A stretch of DNA of 64,000 nt. Origin: Glycomyces xiaoerkulensis. GTDB lineage: Bacteria > Actinomycetota > Actinomycetes > Mycobacteriales > Micromonosporaceae. This document shows positions 28,322 through 37,572 of this stretch, piece by piece (position 1 is the stretch's first letter; the number at the start of each line of letters is the position of its first letter). A program made the position numbers and the translations under genes. The notes below the pieces were generated by a model. That model saw only the letters and a list, made by a program, of their open reading frames with translations. It did no database searches and was not told the origin of the DNA. The DNA is taken from the NCBI RefSeq assembly GCF_002798405.1, contig NZ_PGGV01000004.1, forward strand, positions 124,001 through 188,000. Direction: 5' to 3'.

Positions 28322-30610
28322 TCAGTAGGTGATGCCGGGCCGGGGCGGGGCGTTCATCCCCCAGCCGAGGAAGTAGTCGACATGGTGGGACTGCATGTAG
28401 CCCTTGACGGTCATGTCGTTGCGGTAGGCCGGGTTGTGCGCCAGCGTGTACAACCGGTGGTCGGAGGGCCGATCGGTGGTGAACACGAGCAGCTCGTCCG
28501 AGGCGCCGTTGGGCATGATGACCTCCTCGCGCCAGTCGCCGTGAACGTCGGCGATGAGGGCCGGCTGGCCCCGCGGCCCGGTCGCCGCCCCGTAGTTCCA
28601 AGTCGACTCCAGCCGCGGCAGACTGTTGGTCGGGGCCGGGTTGTTCCAGTCCCACTCCTCGATCTTGCCGTCGTTGAACAACTCGGCGCCCAGATCGCCG
28701 TCCCACCACAGCCCCATCTGCGGCCACGGCTGCAGACTGGTGTCGGACTCGGTCAACTGGTCGGTCGGGGCGTTGTACAACCCGTCGAACGCCCAGGTCT
28801 CCATGCCGTCGAAGCGCGGGTCGACGTCGGCGGCCATGCCCCGGCCCACATCGGCACCGGACCCGTAGTGCTCCCAGATCATCTGGCCGGTGGCCGCATC
28901 GTAGTAGTACTCATGCAGCCCCGACGGGTTTCGCTGCTGCACCCCGTAGCCCTCCAGGCCCGGCCGGTTCGGGTCGATGTCGGCGATGTGGAACCGGTCG
29001 CCGTGCACCAGCCCCTGATCACCCATGGAGTACTTCAGCGACCCGTCGCCCTCGAGTACGAACCCGATCTCGGCGAACTCATCAGCCCCGTCACCGTCGA
29101 CATCCAGGCAGCGGCTGTTGTGTCCATCGGGCAGATTCTGATTCCCGCGCAGGAACTTCCACTCCATATCGATATTCGACCCGTCGAAGCTCCAAGCGGT
29201 CACCATCAGGTTGAACCCGCCCGAGCCGATGCGGTTCTTCATGTACGCCACCAGATTCGCCTCGACCCCGTCGAGGTGGCAGGCGGCGAAGCGGGCGTAC
29301 ATGGGGCCGTCCGATACATAGTCGGTCGGTACCATCGCCGCGTCCCGCATCGCTCCGGTCGCCCCGTCCAGGATCGCGATGAACTGCTCGGTGTCATTGG
29401 TGTGGTTGAACGTCTGCCCGTCGCCGAAGGTGACCCCGTTGGCGATGCGGACGGCCACCTCGGAGCGGCCGTCGCCGTCGAAGTCGTAGACGGTCACCCC
29501 GTCGTTGTGGCCGACGTCGATGGTGGACGAGCCGCCCTCGATGTTGTTCTGATCGGTGCTGTTGTGGCCCAGGTCGACTTCCCACAGGAACCGACCGGTG
29601 CTGGAGTAGGCCTCGATCGACTGCGGGGAGGTCTGCCGGTCGACCACGTAGTCGTATTCGCCGTCGCCGGTCAGGTCGCCGACCCACACGAACTGGATCG
29701 TGCCGCCGCCGCGAATCGGGACCCGCACCACCGGTTCATCGGCCGGATCGGCGTCCAACGTGAACGCCTCGCTCGGGTCCTGCTCGGCACCGTCGACCAC
29801 CGGGGCCACCCGGTACCGGTTCGACTGCGACAGATCGACCGAGTCGTCGAGGTAGTTGGTGCCCCCGGTCAACGGGCTCCCGTTGAGCCGGTCCCACGAA
29901 CCGCCGCCGGTCGAGCGGTAGACGTTGAATCCGACCCCGTCGGGGTCCAGGCCCAGCAGCCGCCACGACACCAGGACGTCGCCGCCGTCTCGCACGGCCA
30001 CCACGCCGCGTCCCAGGTCCTCCATCGGACGCGACCCCTCCTGCGGCGGGTTGTCGTCGTCATCATCGTCGTCGCCGCCGACCTCGACCAACCGCCACTG
30101 CTGGTTGTCGCCTCCGGTGTCGTCGTACTGCGAGATGCGGCCTCCGTCGGCAGTGGACCACTCCCAGACGTCGAGGGCCTTGCCGCTGCGGCGGTTGACG
30201 AACTTGACGTAGCCGCTGTCGGTGTCGATGACCTCGAATTGCTGGTTGGTGCCGCCGTTGTCGGTCCACTGCACGATGTCGGCGCCGTTCTCCGTCGACA
30301 GCTCGTAGACGTCGATGACCTTGCCGCTGTGCCGGGCCTGGATCCGGTAGTAGCCGTCGCCGGAATCGAGGAACCGGAACTGCTGGTTGGTAGCGTCGTT
30401 GTCGGCCCATTGCACGATGCCGGCGCCGTTGTCGGTGGAGGCCTGGTCGACGTCGAGGACCTTACCGCTGTGCCGGGAAACGATCTGGTACCAGGCGCTC
30501 GTATCGACGTCGGCCGCGTTCGCCGTCGAGGCGCTCACTACGAAGGCCGTCGCGGCGGCCATGAGACCGATAACGGCCGCGACGACCGGCAGTCTCGTAA
30601 ACGTTTTCAT
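28322..30610 (-). CDS. Secreted rhamnogalacturonan lyase (PL11) with N-terminal CBM13/ricin-type module
   Basis: 762 residues. A Sec signal peptide (MKTFTRLPVVAAVIGLMAAA, cleavage near ANAAD) leads to three ricin-B repeats (about 35-165), each with V-x-D-V and NQQF/NQQW. An Asp-rich linker (GGDDDDDDD) then joins the PL11 catalytic domain, which opens MEDLGRGVVAVRDGGDVLVS and has propeller segments such as DLTGDGEYDYVVDRQTSPQ, TVYDFDGDGRSEVAVRIANG and SRCLDVDGDGADEFAEIGF with Ca-binding Asp clusters. The family (YesW/YesX) cuts the rhamnose-galacturonate backbone of RG-I by beta-elimination outside the cell. GGAGC precedes ATG 30610. Divergent from the PL26-type gene. Confidence 0.92.
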   Translation of the reverse strand: MKTFTRLPVVAAVIGLMAAATAFVVSASTANAADVDTSAWYQIVSRHSGKVLDVDQASTDNGAGIVQWADNDATNQQFRFLDSGDGYYRIQARHSGKVIDVYELSTENGADIVQWTDNGGTNQQFEVIDTDSGYVKFVNRRSGKALDVWEWSTADGGRISQYDDTGGDNQQWRLVEVGGDDDDDDDNPPQEGSRPMEDLGRGVVAVRDGGDVLVSWRLLGLDPDGVGFNVYRSTGGGSWDRLNGSPLTGGTNYLDDSVDLSQSNRYRVAPVVDGAEQDPSEAFTLDADPADEPVVRVPIRGGGTIQFVWVGDLTGDGEYDYVVDRQTSPQSIEAYSSTGRFLWEVDLGHNSTDQNNIEGGSSTIDVGHNDGVTVYDFDGDGRSEVAVRIANGVTFGDGQTFNHTNDTEQFIAILDGATGAMRDAAMVPTDYVSDGPMYARFAACHLDGVEANLVAYMKNRIGSGGFNLMVTAWSFDGSNIDMEWKFLRGNQNLPDGHNSRCLDVDGDGADEFAEIGFVLEGDGSLKYSMGDQGLVHGDRFHIADIDPNRPGLEGYGVQQRNPSGLHEYYYDAATGQMIWEHYGSGADVGRGMAADVDPRFDGMETWAFDGLYNAPTDQLTESDTSLQPWPQMGLWWDGDLGAELFNDGKIEEWDWNNPAPTNSLPRLESTWNYGAATGPRGQPALIADVHGDWREEVIMPNGASDELLVFTTDRPSDHRLYTLAHNPAYRNDMTVKGYMQSHHVDYFLGWGMNAPPRPGITY

Positions 30611-30987
30611 TGTTGCTCCATGTTTTGTCCGTTGTGCCGGGAATCGAACTGTTCGCGATACCGGACTGTTGACTTCGCGCGAACGGGTCCTCGCGCGGAG
30701 AGCGCCCCTCGCTCGAACACGACTGGACGCACTGTTCCACAGATTTAAACATAGATACTCATGTATTTCAATGGTCATCCGAACTGGGGACACGCCCTCC
30801 GAACTGTCAGCTACATGCAGCAAAGGCGCCGCTGCGGCCTCGTCGGCGGGGCCAACGGGCCCGGCCGCGGGCGGGACGGCCCGGACCGCCGGGGAACGGT
30901 TGACCAGAGATCAATCTATGGCTATATTGAGGCTCGAAAATGTTAAAACGTTTCAACCGACGATGTCGGAATCCCCCTGGAGGAACC
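30611..30987. promoter_or_regulatory. Divergent promoter region of the PL11 and PL26-type lyases with LacI-type operator
   Basis: 377 bases without a gene. GTTAAAACGTTTCAAC at 30942-30957 is a LacI-family palindrome with one mismatched pair, ending 30 bases before the PL26-type ATG and therefore well placed to block its transcription. A weaker AAACGTTT core (about 30597-30608) overlaps the first codons of the PL11 gene. A/T-rich stretches near 30740-30775 and 30915-30950 could be the two promoters. Confidence 0.6.
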
Positions 30988-33780
30988 ATGTCCGCCCCTT
31001 CACCGGACCACGAATCCACTCCGCCCGCAGACGAATCCGCCGGCGGGCTCAGCCGCCGCAACGTACTCGCGACCGCCGCGGGGGTCGCCGCGGCCACCTC
31101 GCTCGTCCACGGCTCCCCGGCAGGCGCAGAGAACCTGGAGGGCGGCGGTGAGACCGCGCCGCAGGGCCCCGATTCGGCCGACCTGACCTGGCTCGAGGGA
31201 CGACCGGCCGAATCGCCCGGCTCGACCTGGGGCGTCCCCTGGGGGCGGGGCCGGTTCGCAGCAGACCAGCGGTTCAGACTCGTCGGCGACGACGGCGCCG
31301 ACGTCCCGGTGCAGACCTGGCCGCTCGCCCACTGGCCGGACGGATCGCTCAAGTGGACCGGCCACGCCATCGGCCCCGACGCCACCGCGGCGGCCTTCAC
31401 CCTCGGCGCCGGCGAGCCGGCGGCACCGTCCACGCCGGTCACGGTGTCGGAGCGGAGGAACCACATCGACATCGACACCGGCGTCATCACCGCCCGAATC
31501 GCCACGCGCGGGTCCGACCTGATCAAGTACATCAAGCGCGGCGACCGCACCATCGCCAGCGGCGGGCACCTGGTCAACATCACCCAGTCCGAGGCGCCCG
31601 ACCCCGAGAACACCTGGGTCACCCGCAAGCGGTACACCAGCGAGATCGACGAGGTGGCGGTCGAACAGGACGGGCCCGTTCGCGCCGTGGTGCGCGTGGA
31701 GGGCCATCACCGGAAGGTCTGGGGTTGGGGCAAGTCCTGGTTGCCGTTCACCGTCCGCCTGTACTTCTACTCCGGCGGCGAGTCCTTCCGGATGGTGCAC
31801 ACGTTCATCTACGACTCGGACGGCTCGGACGCGTTCATCGCCGGGCTCGGCGTCCGGTTCAAGGTCGCGCTGACCGATGAGCTGTACGACCGGCACGTCC
31901 GCTTCGTCGGCGAGGGCCACGGGCAGTTGACCGAGGCCGTCAAGGGCCTCACCGGCCTGCGCCGCGACCCCGGTGAGGCGGTGCGCACCGCGCAGGTCGC
32001 GGGCCGGGCCGTCCCCGGCATCTCCGAATGGGACGAGCGGGTCAGCAGCCGCGTGCAGTGGATTCCGGCCTGGGGCGACTACTCGCTGTCGCAGCTCACC
32101 AGCGAGGGCTTCGCGATCCGCAAGCGCACCAAGACCGGACACGGATGGGTGCCGGTCGACCAGGGCCGGCGGGCCTCGGGCTTCGCCTACCTCGGCGGGC
32201 CTTCCGGCGGGTTCGGGTTCGGTATGAAGGACTTCTGGCAGCGCCACCCCACCGGGCTCGACATCCGCGACGCCCACACCGACCAGGCCACTGTGACGCT
32301 ATGGATGTGGTCGCCCGAGGCCCAGCCGATGGACACCCGCTTCTACCACGACGGCATGGGCCTGGACAACTACGAGGACCAGCTCGACGCCCTGAACGTC
32401 ACCTACGAGGACTACGAGCCCGGTTTCGGCACGCCCGAAGGCGTCGCGCGCACCACCGAGCTCCAGTTCTGGGCCACTGAGTCCACCCCGTCCCGGGAGC
32501 GCCTGGGCCGCATGGCCGACGTGGTGCGTGCTCAGCCGCAGGTGATCGCCCCGACCGAGCACATGGCCGCGGCCGGCGCCTTCGGCGGGCTCTTCGGTCC
32601 GGTTGACCGCTCGCACCCGGTCAAGGAGGAGGTCGAGGACAACCTGGACTTCTACTTCGACTACTACCGGGCACAGGTCGACGAGCGGCACTGGTACGGC
32701 TTCTGGGACTTCGGCGACGTCATGCACTCCCAGGACGGCGACCGGATGGCCTGGCGGTACGACGTGGGCGGCTATGCCTGGGACAACTCCGAGATATCGC
32801 CGGACATGTGGCTGTGGCAGGCGTACCTCCACAACAACCGGGCCGACGTCTTCCGTTTCGCCGAGGCGATGACGCGGAAGACCAGCGATGTCAACACCTA
32901 CCACCTGGGCGAGTGGGCGGGCCTGGGCACACGCCACGGCGTGCAGCACTGGGGCGACTCGGCCAAGCAGGTGCGCATCTCCAACGCCAACTACCGCCGG
33001 TACTACTACTACCTGACCGCCGACGAGCGGACCGGTGACCTGCTGCACCTGCTGGCGAACAGCGAGGAGACCTTCCTGGCGCTCGACCCGATCCGGAAGA
33101 TCCGCGACCCCGAGGACGACTACGTCCCCGACCGCAACGCGCTCAGTATCGGTTTCGGCACCGACTGGGGCGCCCTCGTGAGCGCCTGGCTGACCGAATG
33201 GGAGCGGCGCGGCCCGGACTGGGAGGCGTGCCGACAGAAGGTGCTGGGAACGATGGAGACCATCGCGGCCCAGCCCAGCGGTTTCGCCCAAGGCAGTGGA
33301 CTGTACGACATGGACGCCGGTCGATTCGCCATCGCCGAGGAGCCGGAGGTCGAGCGCAGCAACCTCAGCAACGCCTTCGGCCGGATCGAGATCTGCGCCG
33401 AGCTGATCCAGACGGTCGACATGCCCGCGTTCGAACAGGACTGGCTGCGCTACTCCCGCTTCTACACCGCCACCCGCGAAGAGCAGGAGGAGGAGTACGG
33501 CGGCCGGTTCGCGGACCTGTTCCTGTACTGCTACGCGCGCGCCAACGCGTTCGTGTATGCGCGGACGGGCGACCGGTCGCAGGCCGAGCACGCCTGGCAC
33601 CGCTTCCGCAACCCGATCAAGTCCTGGGAGATCACCCCGGGCCCGAAGGAGTCCGAGGAAGTCGAGTCGACGCTCAACCCGTCCACGTGGCATCCGATCG
33701 CGACCAACGAGATCGCCCAGTGGGGTCAGGCCGCGGTCCAGATCCTCGCTCTCGCCGGCGACTTCGCCCCCGAAGAGTGA
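30988..33780 (+). CDS. Tat-exported exo-rhamnogalacturonan lyase-like protein (PL26, PcRGLX/YetA family)
   Basis: 930 residues. A Tat signal (SRRNVLATAAGVAAATSL, about 22-40) replaces the Sec signal of its divergent partner. The N-terminal beta domain (LTWLEGRPAESPGSTWGVPW, LAHWPDGSLKWTGHAIGPD) and the central and C-terminal alpha/alpha barrel (FWDFGDVMHSQDGDRMAWRY, HNNRADVFRFAEAMTRKTSD, HLGEWAGLGTRHGVQHWGDS) are those I associate with the Penicillium PcRGLX exolyase and B. subtilis YetA. Known members release unsaturated disaccharides from RG-I ends; the exact activity here is inferred. An ideal GGAGGA site precedes ATG 30988. A LacI-type operator lies just upstream. Confidence 0.82.
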   Translation: MSAPSPDHESTPPADESAGGLSRRNVLATAAGVAAATSLVHGSPAGAENLEGGGETAPQGPDSADLTWLEGRPAESPGSTWGVPWGRGRFAADQRFRLVGDDGADVPVQTWPLAHWPDGSLKWTGHAIGPDATAAAFTLGAGEPAAPSTPVTVSERRNHIDIDTGVITARIATRGSDLIKYIKRGDRTIASGGHLVNITQSEAPDPENTWVTRKRYTSEIDEVAVEQDGPVRAVVRVEGHHRKVWGWGKSWLPFTVRLYFYSGGESFRMVHTFIYDSDGSDAFIAGLGVRFKVALTDELYDRHVRFVGEGHGQLTEAVKGLTGLRRDPGEAVRTAQVAGRAVPGISEWDERVSSRVQWIPAWGDYSLSQLTSEGFAIRKRTKTGHGWVPVDQGRRASGFAYLGGPSGGFGFGMKDFWQRHPTGLDIRDAHTDQATVTLWMWSPEAQPMDTRFYHDGMGLDNYEDQLDALNVTYEDYEPGFGTPEGVARTTELQFWATESTPSRERLGRMADVVRAQPQVIAPTEHMAAAGAFGGLFGPVDRSHPVKEEVEDNLDFYFDYYRAQVDERHWYGFWDFGDVMHSQDGDRMAWRYDVGGYAWDNSEISPDMWLWQAYLHNNRADVFRFAEAMTRKTSDVNTYHLGEWAGLGTRHGVQHWGDSAKQVRISNANYRRYYYYLTADERTGDLLHLLANSEETFLALDPIRKIRDPEDDYVPDRNALSIGFGTDWGALVSAWLTEWERRGPDWEACRQKVLGTMETIAAQPSGFAQGSGLYDMDAGRFAIAEEPEVERSNLSNAFGRIEICAELIQTVDMPAFEQDWLRYSRFYTATREEQEEEYGGRFADLFLYCYARANAFVYARTGDRSQAEHAWHRFRNPIKSWEITPGPKESEEVESTLNPSTWHPIATNEIAQWGQAAVQILALAGDFAPEE

Positions 33781-33788
33781 TCCCGGGC

Positions 33789-33813
33789 CGGCGGGGCGGG
33801 TGCCGCCCCGCCG
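33789..33813 (+). terminator. Hairpin terminator of the PL26-type gene
   Basis: A perfect 11-bp stem (33789-33799 with 33803-33813) and a GTG loop, 8 bases after the stop. Confidence 0.65.
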
Positions 33814-33821
33814 ACCGCAGG

Positions 33822-34173
33822 TCACAGCGCGGCCGGGTAGTCCTCCAGGGTCGCCGCATAGGCGACCGGGTCCTCGTTCCAGGAGCCGGTGCGGCCCGAG
33901 GCGGTGGTGACGACCGTGGCCCGATTCCTCCCGGGCTGAAGGCCCGGGTTTCCTCGAAGGAGATTCGATGATCGTCCCGATCACGGCCTGGCCGCCGTCC
34001 CGTCCCAGGCCCCAGGTGCCGGGTCTGCCGGTGCCGTGCCCGCGGGGCGGGGTGACGGTGTCGTCGTCGGCCGCTGCGACGGTGAGCGGGTAGTCGGCGG
34101 CCGTGTGGTCGACGTCGATGACCTCGCCGGAGAAGTACCAGCCGGTCCCGCCGAGGGCGGCGAGGGTCGGCAC
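33822..34173 (-). pseudogene. Alpha/beta-hydrolase gene reduced to its two ends
   Basis: On the minus strand, hydrophobic LLTLGALLVPTLAALGG (no start codon upstream), then TGWYFSGEVIDVDHTAADYP and RPGTWGLGRDGGQAVIGTII, resemble the N-terminal part of membrane-anchored actinobacterial alpha/beta hydrolases. After a foreign-looking 40-base stretch (33921-33960) the text resumes in another frame with TASGRTGSWNEDPVAYAATL and a stop at 33822, which matches the last lines of such hydrolases (usually G-H-T-x-S-W-N-x-D-P). The whole catalytic middle, about 250 residues, is gone. The remaining bases to 34314 hold nothing else. Confidence 0.65.
33921..33956 (-). mobile_element. Solo right-end-like sequence of an IS200/IS605-TnpB element
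   Basis: Within the broken hydrolase, the minus strand reads GGAAA, then CCCGGGC-CTTCA-GCCCGGG (33930-33948), then AGGAATCGG. A G/C hairpin with a CTTCA loop followed by GGAGGA(A)T is the usual right end of TnpB-bearing elements, also the 3' part of their guide RNA. No tnpA or tnpB is present, so it is at most a scar. Confidence 0.45.
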
Positions 34174-34314
34174 GAGGAGGGCGCCGAGCGTGAGCAGGGA
34201 CAGGCGGAGCCACCGGCGGCGGGGAGTGCGGGCGGTGGTCGTCGCGGGTCGCCCTCGGAGGTCGCAGGGGCTGCGGGTTCGATCCTAAGTGCGGCCGCGC
34301 GGCCGGGATCCGGT

Positions 34315-37203
34315 TCAGGCCGACCGGTCCGGTCCGGACTCCTCGCCGAGGGCGCCGGCGAGCTGTCTGCGGGAGGTGATGTCGAGCTTGCGGTAGATCT
34401 GGCCGAGGTGCCACTCGACGGTCTTGACGCTCACGAACAGCTCCTGCGCGATCTCGCGGTTGGCGCGCCCTTCGGCGGCGAGCCGCGCCACGCGGTGCTG
34501 GCTCGGGGTGAGCGCGTGGATCCCCGAATAGACCAGCTTCCGCACCCGCGCACCGCCGGCGCGGAGCTCCTGGTAGGCGCGCTCGGCCAGCGGCACCGCG
34601 CCGATCGACCGCGCCAGCGCCATCGCCTCGCCGAGCGGGTCGCGGCACTCGCTGCGCCGGCCGTCCCGGCGCAGGGCGGCGCCCAGATCCAGCAGTGCGC
34701 GGGCCCGCTCCAGGCGGGCGGGCGATCCTTCGAGGACGCCGACGGCTCGGCGCAGGTGCTCCAGTCCGGGCCCTCCGGGTTCGACCATGCCGCGGCAGCG
34801 CAGCGCCGCGCCGAGCGCGCGCGGGGCGCCCCAGCGACCGGCGAACGCGACCTCCTCGTCGGCGAGTCCGACCGCCCGCCCGGGGTCCTCCCCCAGTCTC
34901 GCCAGGCAGAGGGCGGCGCGGGACCGCCACGGCAGCAGTGCCGGATTGGTCACCCCGATCGCGTCGAGCAGCTTCGCGCACCAGAGGCTGTCCTCGAGCG
35001 CGGCGCGGACCTCGCCCCGTTCGAGGCGCATCCGCGCTCTGGCGTCGACGTACGGGGCCCACACCCCCGAGAACGGGATCCGGGGCGGGGCGCTCACCTG
35101 CGACAGTGTCCGGGCGGCGGCGGCGTGCTCGCCCATGGCCAGTTGCGCGGTCGCCAGGTATCCGCTGCCCCAGGGGCGGCCGATCGCGATGTCGTAGGCG
35201 TCGGCGGCGGCCAGTCCTTCCTGCCCGGCCGCGACGGCGGCGGTCAGCTCGCCGCGCACCAGGTGCGCCAGGCAGGAGAAGATCTTGTTCGCCGCCCAGG
35301 CGAAGCCGTCCCCTCGTTCCCGTGCGGCCTCGAGGCCCTCGGTCAGGGTCGCCGACGCCAGCTCGGAGTCGGCCATGGCGCAGACGATCACGGCGGCGAT
35401 GAAGTCGGTGCCGCCGTTGTCGTGGTGCAGTAGTCGCCTCCCGGCCAGCGCCCGCTCGATTCGCGGCATGACCTCGGCGGCGGGTACGCACGCGTGGGCG
35501 TCCACGTACGCCAGGCCCACTGCGAGCGCCTTCGCGGCGGCGTCGTCGGCCTCGAGGTCCCCGCCGGCGCGCAGCCGCGCGGTGAGGTCGTCGCGGAGTC
35601 CGATCAGCTCCGGTTCGGTCCGGGCGGCCGAGAGGATGGTCGCGGTCAGGGTGCGGCGGCGGGCGCCGTCCCGGTCACCGATGTCGGCGGCGGCGCGTTC
35701 GGCCACCGCGACGGCCTCGGTGCCGCGGCCGGCGAAGATCAGTGCCCGGGCGAGGTCGGCGGCCGCGTCCGCGCGGTCTTCCGGGCCGCCCACGACCTCC
35801 AGGGCCTCGCTCAGGTGGGCGATGGCGGCGGGGCCGTCGACGAGCATCTCGGCGCGTCCGAGGCGGAGGAGCACGTCCGCGCGCTCGGTCCGGCTCGGCG
35901 GCTCCTCGAGGGCTCGGCGGAGGCAGGCGACGGCGGTGTCGACCGCGCCCCGTCGCAGTGCCTCGGTCGCGGCGGAGGCGAGCATGGCCACGGCCTCGGG
36001 GTCGGAGCGCGGTTCGACCGCCAGCAGGTGGGCTACCAGGCGTTCGGGCGCGACGCCTTCGGTGCGCAGCAGGTCGATGGCTCGCCGGTGGAGCCCGGCC
36101 CGTTCGGTGTGGCCGATGTCGTTGTAGACGGCGTTGCGGATGATCGGGTGCGCGAAGGCCGGCCGTTCGGACCGGACCAGGACCGCCGCCTCGATCATGG
36201 CTTCGGTGGCCGCCCTGGCTTCGGCGGGGTCGACGGCGGCCAGCCGGGAGGCGCGGGCGGGGTCGGCCTCGTCGCCGAGGACCGCGAGCGCCCGGGCCAT
36301 GCCGGGCGCCGCCAGTGTGAGCCGGGCGAGGCGGACGAGGATCGTCTGGGCGACGCTTCGGGGTCCGAGCCCGAGCACTCGGTCGGCGGCGGCCGATGAG
36401 GGCGTGACCGCGTCGCTCCGCAGCTCGTCGAGCATCGCGCGCAGGTAGAAGGGGTTGCCGCCGGTGGCCTGGTGGCAGGCTCGCGCGAAGGCCGGGTCGA
36501 CGGGGATGTCGAACGAGGACTCGACGACCGCGGTCGTGGCGGCCTGAGAGAGCGCCTTCGGTGCCAGCGGGCGGCAGGCGGGGTCGGAGGCGGTGGCGGC
36601 GAACAGGGCCTCGAACCGGGACTCGCCCGGGCGGGCGGCCGACAGTACGGATACCGGTAGGTCGCCGAGCCGCGGGGCGAGGAATGCCAGGAACCGCAGG
36701 GTGTCGCGGTCGGCCCAGTGGATGTCGTCGAGCAGGAGCAGCAGCGGGCGCTGCTCGCCGAGCGCGGAGACCAGCCAGTAGAGGCCGTTGAGGGTCGCGA
36801 ATCCGGATTCGGGGCCGCGGGGTTCGGTGCGGGCCAGTCCGAGCGCGGCGGCGGCGGGCGCGGCGGCGCCGGCGAGGGCCTCCCGGCGGCGGTGCGCGGG
36901 CATCGTCCGCAGGGGCGGTTCCAGCAGTTGCCGCAGCACGCCGAACGCGAATTCGCGGTCGAGTTCGGTCGCGCGCGCCGAGAGGACCGTCATGGTCTCG
37001 GCGGCGGTCCGGGCGGCCGCCGCCAGCAGGGCGGACTTGCCGATGCCGGGCGGTCCCTCCACCAGGAGCAGGGAACCCTCGCGTCCGGTGCGGGCCTGAT
37101 CGAGCGCGGTGCCGATCCGGGCGAGTTCCTCCTCGCGTTCGAGCAGGTGGCGGCCGTCGGGCGCGGCGTCGCCTCGCGCTGGTCGGGGCTGGCGGGACTG
37201 CAC
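34315..37203 (-). CDS. Large ATP-binding LuxR-type regulator (LAL/MalT-like)
   Basis: 962 residues. Near the N-terminus is a STAND/AAA ATPase with Walker A GPPGIGKSALL (about 48-58) and Walker B LLLLLDDIHWAD (about 150-160), then TPR-like helical repeats rich in Ala and Arg, and a C-terminal LuxR helix-turn-helix (LTPSQHRVARLAAEGRANRE, SVKTVEWHLGQIYRKLD). LALs activate transcription after binding an inducer and ATP, often of sugar or secondary-metabolite genes. Position beside the lyases suggests but does not prove a role in pectin use. GTG 37203 was chosen; longer in-frame starts exist. Divergent from a 60-residue gene. Confidence 0.9.
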   Translation of the reverse strand: MQSRQPRPARGDAAPDGRHLLEREEELARIGTALDQARTGREGSLLLVEGPPGIGKSALLAAAARTAAETMTVLSARATELDREFAFGVLRQLLEPPLRTMPAHRRREALAGAAAPAAAALGLARTEPRGPESGFATLNGLYWLVSALGEQRPLLLLLDDIHWADRDTLRFLAFLAPRLGDLPVSVLSAARPGESRFEALFAATASDPACRPLAPKALSQAATTAVVESSFDIPVDPAFARACHQATGGNPFYLRAMLDELRSDAVTPSSAAADRVLGLGPRSVAQTILVRLARLTLAAPGMARALAVLGDEADPARASRLAAVDPAEARAATEAMIEAAVLVRSERPAFAHPIIRNAVYNDIGHTERAGLHRRAIDLLRTEGVAPERLVAHLLAVEPRSDPEAVAMLASAATEALRRGAVDTAVACLRRALEEPPSRTERADVLLRLGRAEMLVDGPAAIAHLSEALEVVGGPEDRADAAADLARALIFAGRGTEAVAVAERAAADIGDRDGARRRTLTATILSAARTEPELIGLRDDLTARLRAGGDLEADDAAAKALAVGLAYVDAHACVPAAEVMPRIERALAGRRLLHHDNGGTDFIAAVIVCAMADSELASATLTEGLEAARERGDGFAWAANKIFSCLAHLVRGELTAAVAAGQEGLAAADAYDIAIGRPWGSGYLATAQLAMGEHAAAARTLSQVSAPPRIPFSGVWAPYVDARARMRLERGEVRAALEDSLWCAKLLDAIGVTNPALLPWRSRAALCLARLGEDPGRAVGLADEEVAFAGRWGAPRALGAALRCRGMVEPGGPGLEHLRRAVGVLEGSPARLERARALLDLGAALRRDGRRSECRDPLGEAMALARSIGAVPLAERAYQELRAGGARVRKLVYSGIHALTPSQHRVARLAAEGRANREIAQELFVSVKTVEWHLGQIYRKLDITSRRQLAGALGEESGPDRSA

Positions 37204-37315
37204 CTCTCGATGATAGGCGGCGGCGCGTCCGGGCCCGGTCCGGCGGCGGTGCCGGGGGCGATGCCGGGGTGCGGCCCCTGGTGCGCTTCGGGCCCGGTCG
37301 GGGCAGATTGGAACC

Positions 37316-37498
37316 ATGGACGCCACCAGCGAGCTCAAGTTGACCCTCGAACACGGCGCCGAGCCGATCGCCGGCCGCCTGGAACTGCCCGACGGGCGGG
37401 TGCTGCGGTTCGAGGGCTACATGCAGTTGGTCGGCATCCTCGAGAATGTGCGCGGCTCGGCACCCGCCCACGACGACGGCGGGTCGCGGGAGGAGTGA
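37316..37498 (+). CDS. Small conserved-looking hypothetical protein
   Basis: 60 residues: ELKLTLEHGAEPIAGRLELP, then a compact GRVLRFEGYMQLVGILENV. It resembles short actinobacterial proteins with a beta-hairpin followed by a 'F-x-G-W/Y-M-x-L' helix. GGAACC precedes ATG 37316. It lies between the divergent LAL gene and a co-directional methyltransferase gene 74 bases downstream. Function unknown. Confidence 0.6.
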   Translation: MDATSELKLTLEHGAEPIAGRLELPDGRVLRFEGYMQLVGILENVRGSAPAHDDGGSREE

Positions 37499-37572
37499 CC
37501 GGAGTCGCGCACGGCTCCGGGGCGGCCGGCCGGCCGCTCCGGGTGAGACGACTAGTGAAGGAGCCCACGGCG

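Noticed and set aside
28145-30748. An 867-codon plus-strand frame opposite the PL11 lyase
   Set aside because: Val/Arg/Asp-rich shadow; the minus strand has the signal peptide, ricin repeats and lyase motifs.
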